From the NCBI RefSeq assembly GCF_900111765.1, contig NZ_FOIB01000003.1, positions 496,001-560,000 on the forward strand: a stretch of 64,000 bases of DNA. The letters run 5' to 3'. The position numbers and the translations under genes were made by a program. Positions within the stretch are counted from its first letter, which is position 1; each line of letters opens with the position of its first letter. The stretch comes from Myxococcus fulvus (GTDB lineage Bacteria; Myxococcota; Myxococcia; Myxococcales; Myxococcaceae). This document shows positions 42,382-51,521 of the stretch, one piece after another. A model generated the notes under the pieces. It saw only the letters and a list, made by a program, of their open reading frames with translations, did no database searches and was not told the DNA's origin.

Positions 42382-43332
42382 ATGCCCATCAAGCGTCGCA
42401 TCAAGGAGCTGTTGGCCCAGGGGTTGGTGAAGGGAAGCCGGCGGCTCGGGTTGCTCGACGACCCGAGGCTGTTCCAGGTCTACGAGCGTGGCGGCTACCA
42501 CGTCACGCCGAACCACTTCTATCAACCCATCCCCGACACGGGCTCGCTGCCCGAGGCGCTGTGGGGCACGCGCTCGAAGATGGTGGGAATCGACCTGCGC
42601 GAGTCGAGCCAGCTCGCGCTGCTCGAGCGTCTGTCATCGAAGTACCGCGACGAGTACCAGGCGTTCCCGAGGTCCGCGACGGACGAGCCGCACGTCTACC
42701 ACCTGGGCAACAGCGAGTTCGGGACGGTGGACGCGGAGGTGGCCTACGGGCTGGTGCGCGAGCTGCGGCCGCGCAGGCTGTTCGAGATCGGCTCCGGCTG
42801 GTCCACGCGCCTGTCCGCCCAGGCGTGCCGGAAGAACGAAGGGGAGGGCGCGCCCGCGTGTGAGCTGGTGGCCTTCGAGCCCTATCCGAGCGAGGTGCTG
42901 CGCGCGGGCTTCCCGGGCCTGACGCGCCTGGAGCCGCTGAAGGCGCAGGACATCCCGTACTCGGAGGTGGAGCGGCTGGAGGAGAACGACATCCTCTTCA
43001 TCGACTCCAGCCACGTGTTGAAGGTGGGCAGTGACGTCCAGGTGGAGTTCCTGGAGCTGCTGCCTCGGCTGAAGAAGGGCGTGGTGGTGCACGTCCACGA
43101 CATCTTCCTGCCGGCGGAGTACCCGCGCGCGTGGGTGCTGGAGCACCGGCGCTTCTGGACGGAGCAGTACCTGCTGCAGGCGTTCCTGAGCTTCAACGAC
43201 AGCTTCGAGGTGCTCTGGGGCAGCAGCTTCATGCACCTGACGCATCCGGAGCGGTTGCGTCAGGCGTTCCCGTCGTACCGGGGGGCTCCCGAGGACTGGC
43301 CCGGGAGCTTCTGGCTGCGACGGGTGAAGTGA
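42382..43332 (+). CDS. Class I SAM-dependent methyltransferase
   Basis: 316 residues. Motif I is LRPRRLFEIGSGWSTRLSAQA, with the acidic residue of motif II in CELVAFEPYP, and FIDSSHVLKVGSDVQVEFLELLPRLKKGVVVHVHDIFLP in the catalytic region, as in the methyltransferase-24-like family. A basic N-terminal helix (KRRIKELLAQGLVKGSRR) precedes. The substrate cannot be deduced. It follows the HELGH lipoprotein by 19 bases and is probably co-transcribed. It converges with the FKBP gene, leaving an 8-base gap. Confidence 0.83.
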   Translation: MPIKRRIKELLAQGLVKGSRRLGLLDDPRLFQVYERGGYHVTPNHFYQPIPDTGSLPEALWGTRSKMVGIDLRESSQLALLERLSSKYRDEYQAFPRSATDEPHVYHLGNSEFGTVDAEVAYGLVRELRPRRLFEIGSGWSTRLSAQACRKNEGEGAPACELVAFEPYPSEVLRAGFPGLTRLEPLKAQDIPYSEVERLEENDILFIDSSHVLKVGSDVQVEFLELLPRLKKGVVVHVHDIFLPAEYPRAWVLEHRRFWTEQYLLQAFLSFNDSFEVLWGSSFMHLTHPERLRQAFPSYRGAPEDWPGSFWLRRVK

Positions 43333-43340
43333 GGCGCTGA

Positions 43341-44063
43341 CTACTGACGGGTGTCGCCGGGGATGGCGACCAGCTCCACGTCGAAGGTGAGGACGGCGTT
43401 GGGAGGGATGCGCGAGCCGGAGGGCGGACGCTCGCCGTACGCGGTGTCTCCGGGGCAGGTGAGCTTCGCCTTGCCACCGACCTTCATGCGCGACACGCCC
43501 TGCGTCCAGCAGGGGATGACGCCGTTGAGGGGGAACTCGACGGGGATGCCGCGCTTGGCGGACGTGTCGAAGATGGCGCCGTCCACGAGCCGGCCCTCGT
43601 AGTGGACCTTGACGGTGTCGGTGGCGCGCGGGCTCTTGCCCGTGCCCGCCTGCGTCTCACGGTAGATGACGCCGGAGGGCAGCTTCACCGCGCCGGGCTC
43701 CCTGGCCGCGCGCACCAAAGCCGCGTTGCCGGCCTGCGCCTGACGCGACTTCGCGAAGGCCTGAATCTTCGGCGCGAACTCCTTGGGCTCGATGGTGACC
43801 GTGCCGGCCATGGCGTCCGTCATGCCGCGCTGGAGGATCTGCACCTCCTCCGGGGTGAGCGCGAAGAGGGACAGGTCCTTCCCCACGCTGGCGCCCAGCG
43901 CGTAGATGGTCTGCTGGTCCTCGGTCAGCTCGCTGGGGTCCACGGCCGCGGCCGCCGGAGCCTTCGCGGCGGGCTCGGCCTTCTTCGCGGGAGCACCGCC
44001 TTGCGCGTGCGCACCCGTGGCGCCGAGCACCAGGGCGAGCGTTGCCATCCTCATCGTTCGCAT
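43341..44063 (-). CDS. FKBP-type peptidyl-prolyl isomerase (FkpA/Mip-like)
   Basis: 240 residues from the ATG at 44063, which has AGGAAAGGTGG upstream; an earlier ATG at 44087 is less likely. Signal ends at GAHAQ. Residues about 55-130 form the helical dimerisation arm (DQQTIYALGASVGKDLSLFALTPEEVQILQRGMTDA). The C-terminal FKBP domain has VKVHYEGRLVDGAIFDTS, IPCWTQGVSRMKVGGKAKLTCPGDTAYGERP and PPNAVLTFDVELVAI. It folds proteins in the periplasm. Trp at the active-site wall is retained. Confidence 0.93.
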   Translation of the reverse strand: MRTMRMATLALVLGATGAHAQGGAPAKKAEPAAKAPAAAAVDPSELTEDQQTIYALGASVGKDLSLFALTPEEVQILQRGMTDAMAGTVTIEPKEFAPKIQAFAKSRQAQAGNAALVRAAREPGAVKLPSGVIYRETQAGTGKSPRATDTVKVHYEGRLVDGAIFDTSAKRGIPVEFPLNGVIPCWTQGVSRMKVGGKAKLTCPGDTAYGERPPSGSRIPPNAVLTFDVELVAIPGDTRQ

Positions 44064-44237
44064 GGTTCCACCTTTCCTCATGGGCACTGGAATATAGGGC
44101 CCGAGCGTCCGCGCCCAGCACGAACTGGGAGTCGCGAAAGGGTCGTTTTCTTGCGCGACACGCTCGTGCCTCTACCCTGCGTCCAGGTTGCTTCAACCCC
44201 GGAGCAACCTGTTGCACGCAGCGAAGGAGCTGGAGCG

Positions 44238-44585
44238 ATGAGCGACAAGCGTAAGTCGAAGCGGGCGCCCCTCGACATCTACCTGAACAAGTACATGGGC
44301 GGCGTGCCGTACATGTCGCGGGCCGCGGACATCAGCCCGGAGGGTGTGAGTCTGGCCCGGTTGATCGAGCCCCAGCACGACGCCAAGCGCGTGGGTCTCC
44401 AGTTCCAGCTGCCGGGCTCGGAGGAGATCATCTACGCGGAGGGCGAGGTGGTGCGCGAGTGGGTGGAGCTGTCCACCGCCAAGCGCGAGCACTCGGGTGT
44501 GCGCTTCACGCTGCTCACCGAGCGGCACCGGAAGATGATCGACGCGTACGTCGACCGTCACGGCCGCGCGGGCAGCGAGAACTGA
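44238..44585 (+). CDS. PilZ domain protein
   Basis: 115 residues, ATG at 44238 with GGAG eight bases upstream (GGAGCG is closer still). A single PilZ domain with the basic N-terminal motif SDKRKSKRAPLDIYL and the D-x-S-x-x-G motif in ADISPEGV. Cyclic di-GMP binding is plausible, though the Arg pair is spaced tightly, or it may be one of the non-binding motility-linked PilZ proteins. The gene is divergent from the FKBP gene. Confidence 0.87.
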   Translation: MSDKRKSKRAPLDIYLNKYMGGVPYMSRAADISPEGVSLARLIEPQHDAKRVGLQFQLPGSEEIIYAEGEVVREWVELSTAKREHSGVRFTLLTERHRKMIDAYVDRHGRAGSEN

Positions 44586-44616
44586 CGCGCCGCGCTGTCG
44601 GGCCTCGGGGGTTGCC

Positions 44617-44646
44617 TTGACATCCTTCGAGGGGGGCTCGTTGAAT
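44617..44646 (+). promoter_or_regulatory. Sigma-A-like promoter for the LPP20-like gene
   Basis: TTGACA (44617-44622), 18-base spacer, TTGAAT (44641-44646). The GTG start follows at 44706 with a strong GGAGGAG site. The -35 is perfect, the -10 matches four of six. Confidence 0.55.
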
Positions 44647-44705
44647 GGGTTGCCATTCTGCCCTGGGACTCCCCAAGGTACCGGGTGAGGACAGGAGGAG
44701 CTCCC

Positions 44706-45512
44706 GTGAGCCGAGCACGATGGGCGGTATGGCTGGTGGTGCCGATGGTGGCATCGGCCCAGGGCAAGGCGGTGAAGCCCGCTCCCACCGTGGAGGTTGT
44801 CCGTCCGGTGGGGAATGTGGGTGTGAACTGGGAGGGGCAGGTGCTCCGGGCGACGGGAGCGGGTGCTCCGGACCTGAAGGCCGCGAATCCCTCTCAGGCG
44901 AGGCTCGGGGCCGAGCGGGTGGCGCGGCAGGTCGCATCCCGGAACCTGCTCGAGCAGGTGCGCGCGCTGCAGCTGCGGGCGGACCGGAGCGTCGGCGACG
45001 AGATGGCGCGCGACGACGTGCGCGGCCGGGTGGAAGCGGCCGTGAACGGGTTCAAGGTGGTCGCGAAGCGTTTCTATTCGGACAGTGGCGTGGAGCTGGA
45101 CGTGGAGGTGCCGCTGGCGGCGATCACCTCCGCGCTGGTGGACCGCGGACCGGAGTCCGTCATCGTCTTCAACCGCGAGGGCGCGAAGAAGTACACGGGC
45201 CTGGTGGTGGATGCGCGAGGGCTCGGGGTGAAGCCGGTGCTCGCGCCCAGGTTGCTGGACGCGGCGGGCAAGGCGCTCTACGGCGCGGGTGCGTTGGCGA
45301 GCGAGGTGCGGGAATCGACGGGTGTCGCCGCGTGGTTCCGGAGCCTGGATGCGGCGAAGAAGGCCGCGCTCGTGGGCGAGAAGCCGATGGTGGTGAAGGC
45401 GACGGGGCTGAAGGGCTCGGACCTGGTGCTCGCGTCGGAGGACGTGAAGACGCTGGGCGAGGTCGACGCGCGCTTCCTCGCCGAGGGCCGGGTCGTCATC
45501 GTCACGCAGTGA
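44706..45512 (+). CDS. LPP20-like exported protein
   Basis: 268 residues from a GTG at 44706, preceded by GGAGGAG. The signal ends near VASAQG. Residues 45-150 resemble the LPP20/FlgT-N-like fold: ATGAGAPDLKAANPSQARLGAERVARQVASRNLLEQVRALQLRAD, then VEAAVNGFKVVAKRFYSDSGVELDVEVPL. The C-terminal half is a beta-rich domain. The protein is periplasmic. A PEGA-like lipoprotein gene follows within 40 bases, suggesting an envelope pair. Confidence 0.75.
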   Translation: MSRARWAVWLVVPMVASAQGKAVKPAPTVEVVRPVGNVGVNWEGQVLRATGAGAPDLKAANPSQARLGAERVARQVASRNLLEQVRALQLRADRSVGDEMARDDVRGRVEAAVNGFKVVAKRFYSDSGVELDVEVPLAAITSALVDRGPESVIVFNREGAKKYTGLVVDARGLGVKPVLAPRLLDAAGKALYGAGALASEVRESTGVAAWFRSLDAAKKAALVGEKPMVVKATGLKGSDLVLASEDVKTLGEVDARFLAEGRVVIVTQ

Positions 45513-45550
45513 CCCGGACATGGATTCGCGGCGCGACTGCGCGGGGAAGA

Positions 45551-45943
45551 GTGGGTGACGGGGTGCGACGCCGTCTCGTGGCTGGGTGGAGTGCGTGGTT
45601 GGTGGTGGGCGTGCTGTCGGGGTGTGGGCGCAAGGAGCCCGACTCCGTGGCGAAGGCGCGCGAGTTGATGGCGGGCGCGAAGCCCACCAGCGGGGATGTG
45701 TCGCTGCGCTGCGTGCCCGAGGACGCCGAGGTGTATCTGGACGGCGTGCTCCAGGGCGTGTGCAGCGACTACGCGGGCAATCCCCGGGGGCTCAATCTGG
45801 GTGTCGGGCTGCATCAGATTGAGGTGAAGAAGCACGGGTACTGGCCGTACACGACGTACTACGAGCCCAGTGGCGCGCGGGCGCGGCTGAACGTCACGCT
45901 GCGAGCCACGGAGTCCGCGCCTCCCGCGGAAGGGACGCCCTGA
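45551..45943 (+). CDS. PEGA domain lipoprotein
   Basis: 130 residues from a GTG at 45551; a GTG at 45563 is equally possible. Signal VAGWSAWLVVGVLSGC ends in a lipobox. Residues about 60-115 match a PEGA domain (LRCVPEDAEVYLDGVLQGVCSDYAG, GLHQIEVKKHGYWPYTTYYEP), a small surface-layer-type fold. It follows the LPP20-like gene and is likely in the same transcript. Confidence 0.8.
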   Translation: MGDGVRRRLVAGWSAWLVVGVLSGCGRKEPDSVAKARELMAGAKPTSGDVSLRCVPEDAEVYLDGVLQGVCSDYAGNPRGLNLGVGLHQIEVKKHGYWPYTTYYEPSGARARLNVTLRATESAPPAEGTP

Positions 45944-46133
45944 GGGGTATTGGGCTTCGGTGGTGCTTGCTCGGAAGCGGGGGCAATGGGCGCACCGGGC
46001 GTTCGCTCGCCGAGGTATTCAGGGCTGCGAGTGCGCGAACCGAGGTGGGTCCTTCGTCCAGGAGGGGCCTGCAAGCTAGGCTGCGCGCTTTCGGGTCGTG
46101 ACATGGCGGCTTGTAAGGAGCCGGAGTCCGCGA

Positions 46134-47375
46134 GTGCTTCGCGGAGGAGCGTGGGTCATCGGACGGCGCAACAAGAAGAGCAGCCCTGGGTCCATCAGCC
46201 GTGCGCCGGTGCCGCCCGTGCTTCACTCGGTGAAGATGGAGGAGCTCGCCGCGCCCGTCGCCGTCGAGCCCGTGCCTGACGTCGAGCTGACGGAGGCCGA
46301 GGCGCGCCGCATCGACCTGTGGTGGTCGGCGGTGATGGTGGGGTCGCTGGGGCTCGTGTTCGCGCTGCTCGCGGTGTTCGGTGGCGTGGCGGTGCCCGTG
46401 CTGCTGGCGCTGTCCGGCGCCTACATCTTCAACCCGATGGTGACGTCCCTGGAGCGCCGCGGAATCGAGCGGACCCTGGGGACGACGCTGGTCTTCGTCG
46501 CCGGGACGCTGCTCCTCGTGGGCGCGGTGCTCTACCTCATCCCCGTGTTCCGCGACGAGGCGCTGAAGCTCCCGGACTTCTTCTCGCGAGCGAGCACGCA
46601 GGTGGTGCCGCGCGTGGAGGCGCTGGTCGGCGCCTCGTTGCCGGACCTCATCCGTCAGCGCACGACGGAGCTGGGGCAGCAGGCCTCCGACCTGGTGCAG
46701 AGCGCGGGGCCCGCAGCGGCGCGAATCGTGGCGGCCTTCGCCGGCAACACGGCGCGCTTCGTGGTGACGTTGCTGGGCCTCGCCGTGGTGCCGGTGCTGG
46801 CGTTCTTCTTCCTCCAGGACTACCCCCGGTTGATGGGGCGGGTGAAGGACCTGCTCCCTCGTCGCTCGGTGGCACTGGTGGCGCGCCGCTTCGCGGAGGT
46901 CGACGAGGTGCTCTCGGCCTTCGTGCGCGGGCAGCTGACGGTGGGCGCGCTGCTGTCGGTCATCTACGCGGCGGGCCTGTCCATCGGCCGCATCGACATG
47001 GCCATCGTCATCGGCGTCATCGCCGGCTTCGGCAACATGGTGCCGTACCTGGGCACGGGCGTGGGCATCCTGCTGTCCCTGGTGGGATTGATGCTGTCGT
47101 GGCAGGGGCCCTGGCAGATTGGTGTGGTGGCGGGCACGTTCATCATCGGCCAGATGCTGGAGGGGTTCGTCATCACCCCGCGCATCGTGGGCGAGAAGGT
47201 GGGCCTGGCGCCCGTGGCGGTCATCATCGCCATCCTGGCCTTCGGTGAGCTGTTCGGCTTCGTCGGCATCCTCCTGGCGGTGCCGGTGGCGGCCATCCTC
47301 AAGGTGGTGCTGCGCGTGGTGGTGCAGCGCTACCAGCGCACGCGCCTGTACACCGGCGAGTCGCGGTCGACCTGA
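46134..47375 (+). CDS. AI-2E family transporter (PerM/YdiK-like)
   Basis: 413 residues from a GTG at 46134 with GGAG about eight bases upstream; an ATG at 46236 is the alternative and gives a more typical 379 residues. About eight membrane spans, with the family signature near FGNMVPYLGTGVGILLSLVGLML and the final helix pair FVGILLAVPVAAILKVVLRVVV. Members export or exchange varied substrates (Na+/H+, metabolites, AI-2 in few cases). Substrate unknown here. Confidence 0.88.
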   Translation: MLRGGAWVIGRRNKKSSPGSISRAPVPPVLHSVKMEELAAPVAVEPVPDVELTEAEARRIDLWWSAVMVGSLGLVFALLAVFGGVAVPVLLALSGAYIFNPMVTSLERRGIERTLGTTLVFVAGTLLLVGAVLYLIPVFRDEALKLPDFFSRASTQVVPRVEALVGASLPDLIRQRTTELGQQASDLVQSAGPAAARIVAAFAGNTARFVVTLLGLAVVPVLAFFFLQDYPRLMGRVKDLLPRRSVALVARRFAEVDEVLSAFVRGQLTVGALLSVIYAAGLSIGRIDMAIVIGVIAGFGNMVPYLGTGVGILLSLVGLMLSWQGPWQIGVVAGTFIIGQMLEGFVITPRIVGEKVGLAPVAVIIAILAFGELFGFVGILLAVPVAAILKVVLRVVVQRYQRTRLYTGESRST

Positions 47376-47504
47376 AAGGGTAGGGGGCCCCCAGCGAGCC
47401 GGCGGGCCACCCCTCGGGTGGGCACACCGCGCCGGGGGCGTGCCTCGACGTTATGCCCGACCTGGTTTCGAGCGGCGGAGGGCCGCGTTGATCGGGAGCG
47501 TGCG

Positions 47505-48191
47505 TTGACGAAGCTGGAGAAGCTGCACCAGGAGATCACCTCGTGTCGGGCCTGTCCCCGGCTGGTCGAGTGGCGCGAGGAGGTCGCCCGGGTGAAGCGC
47601 CGCGCGTACCGCGAGTGGACCTACTGGGGCCGTCCTGTCCCAGGGTTCGGTGATCCACGGGCCCGGCTGGTCATCGTCGGTCTGGCGCCGGCCGCGCACG
47701 GGGCCAACCGGACGGGGCGGATGTTCACGGGAGATCGCTCGGGCGACTTCCTGTTCGCGGGGCTGCACCGGGCGGGGTTCGCGAACCAGGGGACCAGCGA
47801 GCACCGGGACGACGGCCTGGCCCTGAAGGACGCCTTCATCGTGGCGGCCGCCCGCTGCGCTCCCCCCGACAACAAGCCGCTCCCGGAGGAGGTGGCCCGC
47901 TGCGCCCCGTTCCTGGATCGCGAGATGGCCCTGTTGCCCGCGCGGGTCCTGCTCGCCCTGGGCGCCATCGGCTGGAACGCGGCGCTGGCCTCGCTGGAGC
48001 GGACCGGGGTGACGTTCGGCTCACCCCGGCCGGCCTTCGGTCACGGGGCGGAGCTGCCACTGCCGGGCGGGCGGACGCTGGTGGGCTGCTACCACGTGAG
48101 CCAGCAGAACACGCAGACGGGGCGGCTGACGCCCGCCATGTTCGACGCGGTGATGGCCAGGGTCCACGCGCTGATCCGCCCGGCGTCGTAG
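47505..48191 (+). CDS. Family 5 uracil-DNA glycosylase (UdgB-like)
   Basis: 228 residues from the TTG at 47505, supported by a GGGAG site six bases upstream; no nearer ATG. Cysteines of the iron-sulfur cluster appear in ITSCRACPRLVEW (CxxC) and further in RCAPP and RCAPF. Motif 1 is GLAPAAHGANRTGRMFTGDRSGDFL, which lacks the usual Asp/Asn of motif A, a hallmark of family 5. Motif 2 is HVSQQNTQTGRLT. The enzyme removes uracil and some deaminated or damaged bases, useful in a GC-rich genome. Confidence 0.93.
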   Translation: MTKLEKLHQEITSCRACPRLVEWREEVARVKRRAYREWTYWGRPVPGFGDPRARLVIVGLAPAAHGANRTGRMFTGDRSGDFLFAGLHRAGFANQGTSEHRDDGLALKDAFIVAAARCAPPDNKPLPEEVARCAPFLDREMALLPARVLLALGAIGWNAALASLERTGVTFGSPRPAFGHGAELPLPGGRTLVGCYHVSQQNTQTGRLTPAMFDAVMARVHALIRPAS

Positions 48192-48241
48192 GGGCCGGAC
48201 GCGCAAAAGAGGGAAGATCGAAGGCTCTTCTGCGTGTTTGC

Positions 48242-48271
48242 TTGACAGTCGCGGGAGCCCGCTGGTATTCC
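48242..48271 (+). promoter_or_regulatory. Promoter of tRNA-Val
   Basis: TTGACA (48242-48247), 18-base spacer, TATTCC (48266-48271). The tRNA begins at 48293, about 15 bases from the expected start of transcription. Confidence 0.6.
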
Positions 48272-48292
48272 CCGCGCCACCTCAGCACCAAC

Positions 48293-48364
<72 letters not shown>

Positions 48365-48386
48365 ACTCAGTTGAAGTGAATCTCCA

Positions 48387-48431
48387 GCGGGCGGCACGGC
48401 TTCTCAAGAGCCCTGCCGCCCGCGGTTTTTT
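48387..48431 (+). terminator. Terminator/attenuator-like hairpin in front of thrS
   Basis: GCGGGCGGCA (48387-48396) pairs with TGCCGCCCGC (48414-48423); an inner GGCT/AGCC extends the stem. A six-T run follows at 48426-48431. The thrS ATG at 48444 and its GGAGG site come within 12 bases. No promoter fits between hairpin and gene. Confidence 0.75.
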
Positions 48432-48443
48432 CGGAGGTATCGC

Positions 48444-50372
48444 ATGTCCGACATGATCACCGTGACGCTCCCCGACGGCACCCAGAAGCAGACGGCCCGG
48501 GGGACGACCATCGCGGACTTCGTGCGGGAGGGCATCGGCGCGGGCCTGGCGAAGGCCGCCCTGTTCGCCCGGGTGAACGGCCAGGACATGGACCTGAGCC
48601 GCAAGCTGGACGAGGACGTGAAGCTGCAGATCTTCACGCCCAAGAGCCCCGAGTCCCTGGAGCTCATCCGTCACGACGCGGCCCACGTGGTGGCCAGCGC
48701 CGTCCAGCGCATCTTCCCCGGCACGCAGGTGACCATCGGTCCGGCGACGGAGGAGGGCTTCTACTACGACTTCTTCCGCGAGAAGCCCTTCACGCCCGAG
48801 GACCTGGAGAAGATCGAGGCCGAGGCCAACGCCGAGCTGAAGAAGGACATGGCGTTCGTCCGCACCGAGATCTCCATGGAGGAGGCCATCCGCCTCTTCG
48901 AGGAGAAGGGCGAGAAGTTCAAGGTGGAGATCGTCAAGGACATCGCCGAGCGCGGCGCCAAGACGCTCACCCTCTACACCCACGGCGACTGGGTGGACTT
49001 CTGCCTGGGGCCCCACGCCCCGAGCACGGGGAAGATCGGCGTCATCAAGATCCTCTCCTCGAGCGGCGCCTACTGGCGCGGTGACCACCGCAACCCGATG
49101 CTCCAGCGCGTCTACGGCACGGCCTTCTTCGACAAGAAGGCGCTGCAGGAGTACCTGACGCGCATCGAGGAGTCGAAGAAGCGCGACCACCGCAAGCTGG
49201 GCAAGGAGCTGGACCTCTTCCACTTCCACCCGTACGCGCCGGGCGCGGCCTTCTGGACCGCCAAGGGCACCACGTTCTACCAGACGCTCTCCGACTGGAT
49301 GCGCCGCCTGACGAAGGACGACGGCTACGTGGAGATCAAGACCCCCTTGATGTTCAACAAGGGGCTCTGGGAGACCAGCGGCCACTGGGGCAAGTACAAG
49401 GAGAACATGTTCCTCGTGCTCGACAGCGAGTCGGGGGAGCATGACTTCTCGCTCAAGCCGATGAACTGCCCGTCGCACCACCTGTTCTACGGCTTCAAGA
49501 AGCACAGCTACCGCGACCTGCCCCTGCGCCTGCACACCCAGGACGTGCTGCACCGCAACGAGGCGGCGGGCTCGCTGGGTGGACTCACCCGCGTGCGTCA
49601 GTTCGCGCAGGACGACGCGCACATCTACTGCACGGAGGCGCAGATCACCGACGAGGTGAAGCGCTTCGTGAAGCTGCTGGACCACGTCTACAAGGCGGTG
49701 GGCCTGACGTACGCGGTGAAGCTGTCCACGCGTCCCGAGCAGCGCCTGGGTGACGACTCCCTGTGGGACCGCGCCGAGGCGGGCCTCAAGACGGCGCTCG
49801 AGTCGCTGGGCCTCGCGTACGAGCTGGCCCCGGGCGACGGCGCCTTCTACGGCCCGAAGATCGACTTCGCGGTGTCCGACAGCATCGGCCGCCGGTGGCA
49901 GCTGGGCACCATGCAGCTGGACTACCTGGCCCCCGAGCGCTTCGACCTGTCGTACGTGGGCGAGGACAACGCGCTGCACCGCCCCGTGGTGCTCCACCGC
50001 GCCATCTTCGGCTCCTTCGAGCGCTTCACGGCCATCCTCATCGAGCACTTCGCGGGGGCCTTCCCGGCGTGGCTCGCGCCCATCCAGGCGGTCATCGTCG
50101 TGGTGGCGGACCGCCAGGCGGACTACGCCCTCAAGGTGCGCGACACCCTGCGGGCCAAGGGCTTCCGGGTGGACTTCGATGATCGCGGCATGTCGCTCAA
50201 CGCGAAGATCCGCGAGGCCCAGCTCCAGAAGATCCCGTTCACCCTGGTGGTGGGCGACAACGAGGTCGCGTCCGAGGGCGTGTCCCCCCGTCGCTACGGC
50301 GGCGAGGACCTCAAGAGCATGAAGCTCACCGACTTCGAGGCCCTGCTGGCCAAGGAGTCCGCGCTGCCGTGA
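48444..50372 (+). CDS. thrS: Threonyl-tRNA synthetase
   Basis: 642 residues, full length. N-terminal TGS domain ([17 protein letters not shown]), then the editing domain with [11 protein letters not shown] (His73/His77 pair) and [16 protein letters not shown] supplying further metal-binding His/Cys. The class II catalytic core has zinc ligands Cys in [12 protein letters not shown] and His residues downstream; motif 2 [28 protein letters not shown] and motif 3 [17 protein letters not shown]. The C-terminal anticodon domain follows. GGAGG lies seven bases before the ATG. The enzyme charges tRNA-Thr. Confidence 0.98.
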   Translation: MSDMITVTLPDGTQKQTARGTTIADFVREGIGAGLAKAALFARVNGQDMDLSRKLDEDVKLQIFTPKSPESLELIRHDAAHVVASAVQRIFPGTQVTIGPATEEGFYYDFFREKPFTPEDLEKIEAEANAELKKDMAFVRTEISMEEAIRLFEEKGEKFKVEIVKDIAERGAKTLTLYTHGDWVDFCLGPHAPSTGKIGVIKILSSSGAYWRGDHRNPMLQRVYGTAFFDKKALQEYLTRIEESKKRDHRKLGKELDLFHFHPYAPGAAFWTAKGTTFYQTLSDWMRRLTKDDGYVEIKTPLMFNKGLWETSGHWGKYKENMFLVLDSESGEHDFSLKPMNCPSHHLFYGFKKHSYRDLPLRLHTQDVLHRNEAAGSLGGLTRVRQFAQDDAHIYCTEAQITDEVKRFVKLLDHVYKAVGLTYAVKLSTRPEQRLGDDSLWDRAEAGLKTALESLGLAYELAPGDGAFYGPKIDFAVSDSIGRRWQLGTMQLDYLAPERFDLSYVGEDNALHRPVVLHRAIFGSFERFTAILIEHFAGAFPAWLAPIQAVIVVVADRQADYALKVRDTLRAKGFRVDFDDRGMSLNAKIREAQLQKIPFTLVVGDNEVASEGVSPRRYGGEDLKSMKLTDFEALLAKESALP

Positions 50373-50716
50373 GCAGTTGGCCCGCCTCTTGCGGACGGGT
50401 CTTGACTCCCAGTTGCACCCAAGTAAGGTGCGGCGCTTTCCGATGGGGGCGTACACCGCTCGGGTGGTGAGCGAGCGGGTGGCTGGGCGAGGGTGGAGGA
50501 CTGGGAGGGTGGCCAGGGCGGACGGATGGTGTGGGAGAGGGCAGGCAACCCGGAGAGGCGGCGACCGTGTAGGCGCGCGGAGTCACTTCTGAGTGCGGTA
50601 GCCGTTCCAGTCGAGACGAAAGAGTGATACAGGCTGCCGCCTCCCGCCGTGGCCTGGAAGTGACAACGCCTGAGGCCGCGAAGCTGACGGCACGCTGTAA
50701 GGAAGGAATCAGGACG
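50373..50716 (+). other. Long leader between thrS and rpmI; infC absent
   Basis: 344 bases with no credible coding frame. In most bacteria infC sits here, and no IF3-like sequence is present. After the promoter below, about 280 bases form a G-rich, structured leader for rpmI-rplT. That is the location of L20-binding autoregulatory leaders in other phyla. The function here is inferred. Confidence 0.5.
50402..50429 (+). promoter_or_regulatory. Promoter of rpmI-rplT
   Basis: TTGACT (50402-50407), 16-base spacer, TAAGGT (50424-50429). It gives a leader of about 280 bases before the rpmI ATG. Confidence 0.55.
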
Positions 50717-50923
50717 ATGCCGAAGTTGAAGACCCGCAGTGGCGCGAAGAAGCGCTTCCAGGTGAAGAAGAGCGGCCAGGTCAAGCACGGCAAGGCCTAC
50801 GGCAAGCACCTCTTCACGCACGCCAAGACGCCGAAGCAGAAGCGCGGCAACCGCGGCACCAGCCATCTTCGCGATATGGATGCGAAGAAGGTCATCAAGG
50901 AGATGTTCCCCTACGGGGCCTGA
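50717..50923 (+). CDS. rpmI: 50S ribosomal protein L35
   Basis: 68 residues, basic: MPKLKTRSGAKKRFQVKKSG, HLFTHAKTPKQKRGNRG, ending in FPYGA. Length and order (before rplT) are standard. AGGAAGG-type ribosome-binding site upstream; the frame reads open further upstream but the conserved MPKLKT start is unambiguous. Confidence 0.97.
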   Translation: MPKLKTRSGAKKRFQVKKSGQVKHGKAYGKHLFTHAKTPKQKRGNRGTSHLRDMDAKKVIKEMFPYGA

Positions 50924-51015
50924 GCCTCGGCTCGGCAACCCTGACGTCCCTGGTGGAGCGGCGTGAAGCCTGCGCCCCGGGACCGACAACCTACGCAGTA
51001 CGGAGTGAGTGAGAC

Positions 51016-51363
51016 ATGCGCGTCAAGAAGGGTGTAAAGGCTCGTCGCCGTCGCAATAGTATCCTGAAGCTGGCCAAGGGCTTCCGCGGCCGTCGCAAGA
51101 ACTGCTTCCGCCGGGCGAACCAGGCGGTCGAGCGCGCGCTGGACTACGCCAGCCGCGACCGCATGCAGCGCAAGCGCGACTTCCGTCGCCTGTGGATCGT
51201 CCGCATCAACGCGGCGGCCCGCACGGTCGGCCTCTCGTACTCCAAGCTCATCGCGGGCCTGGCCAAGGCGAAGATCAGCCTGGACCGCAAGGTCCTGTCG
51301 GACATGGCCATCGCGGATCCCGCGGGCTTCGCGGCCGTCGCCAACATCGCGAAGGCGGCCTGA
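51016..51363 (+). CDS. rplT: 50S ribosomal protein L20
   Basis: 115 residues: [78 protein letters not shown]20 is an early assembly protein that in other bacteria also binds its own leader RNA. It is followed by the hairpin at 51440 and by pheS. Confidence 0.97.
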   Translation: MRVKKGVKARRRRNSILKLAKGFRGRRKNCFRRANQAVERALDYASRDRMQRKRDFRRLWIVRINAAARTVGLSYSKLIAGLAKAKISLDRKVLSDMAIADPAGFAAVANIAKAA

Positions 51364-51414
51364 GACACGCCGGCCCTCACGGGCGGGTGACAGAGCGGGT
51401 GGGGTGGCCTTCAC

Positions 51415-51469
51415 GGGCCGCCCGCCTGCGAGAGTGAACGGGTCGCCTCACCAGGCGGCCCTTTTTTTT
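51415..51469 (+). terminator. Terminator with competing pairing in front of pheS
   Basis: GGGTCGCCT (51440-51448), loop CACC, AGGCGGCCC (51453-51461), then eight T (51462-51469): a textbook terminator. Upstream, GGGCCGCC (51415-51422) is perfectly complementary to the 3' arm GGCGGCCC (51454-51461), so an alternative antiterminator pairing exists. The pheS ATG is 52 bases further on, with no obvious promoter between. Confidence 0.75.
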
Positions 51470-51521
51470 GTCCCGGAAGAAGCCCTCGGGCCCGGGGAAG
51501 CGACAACGGAGGCACACGGCC

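Noticed and set aside
48365..48443. T-box riboswitch in front of thrS
   Set aside because: No T-box sequence or specifier loop is visible; the element is a short terminator hairpin only.
51404..51469. Phe-rich leader peptide for pheST
   Set aside because: The only short frame has a single Phe and runs into the terminator; not a convincing leader peptide.
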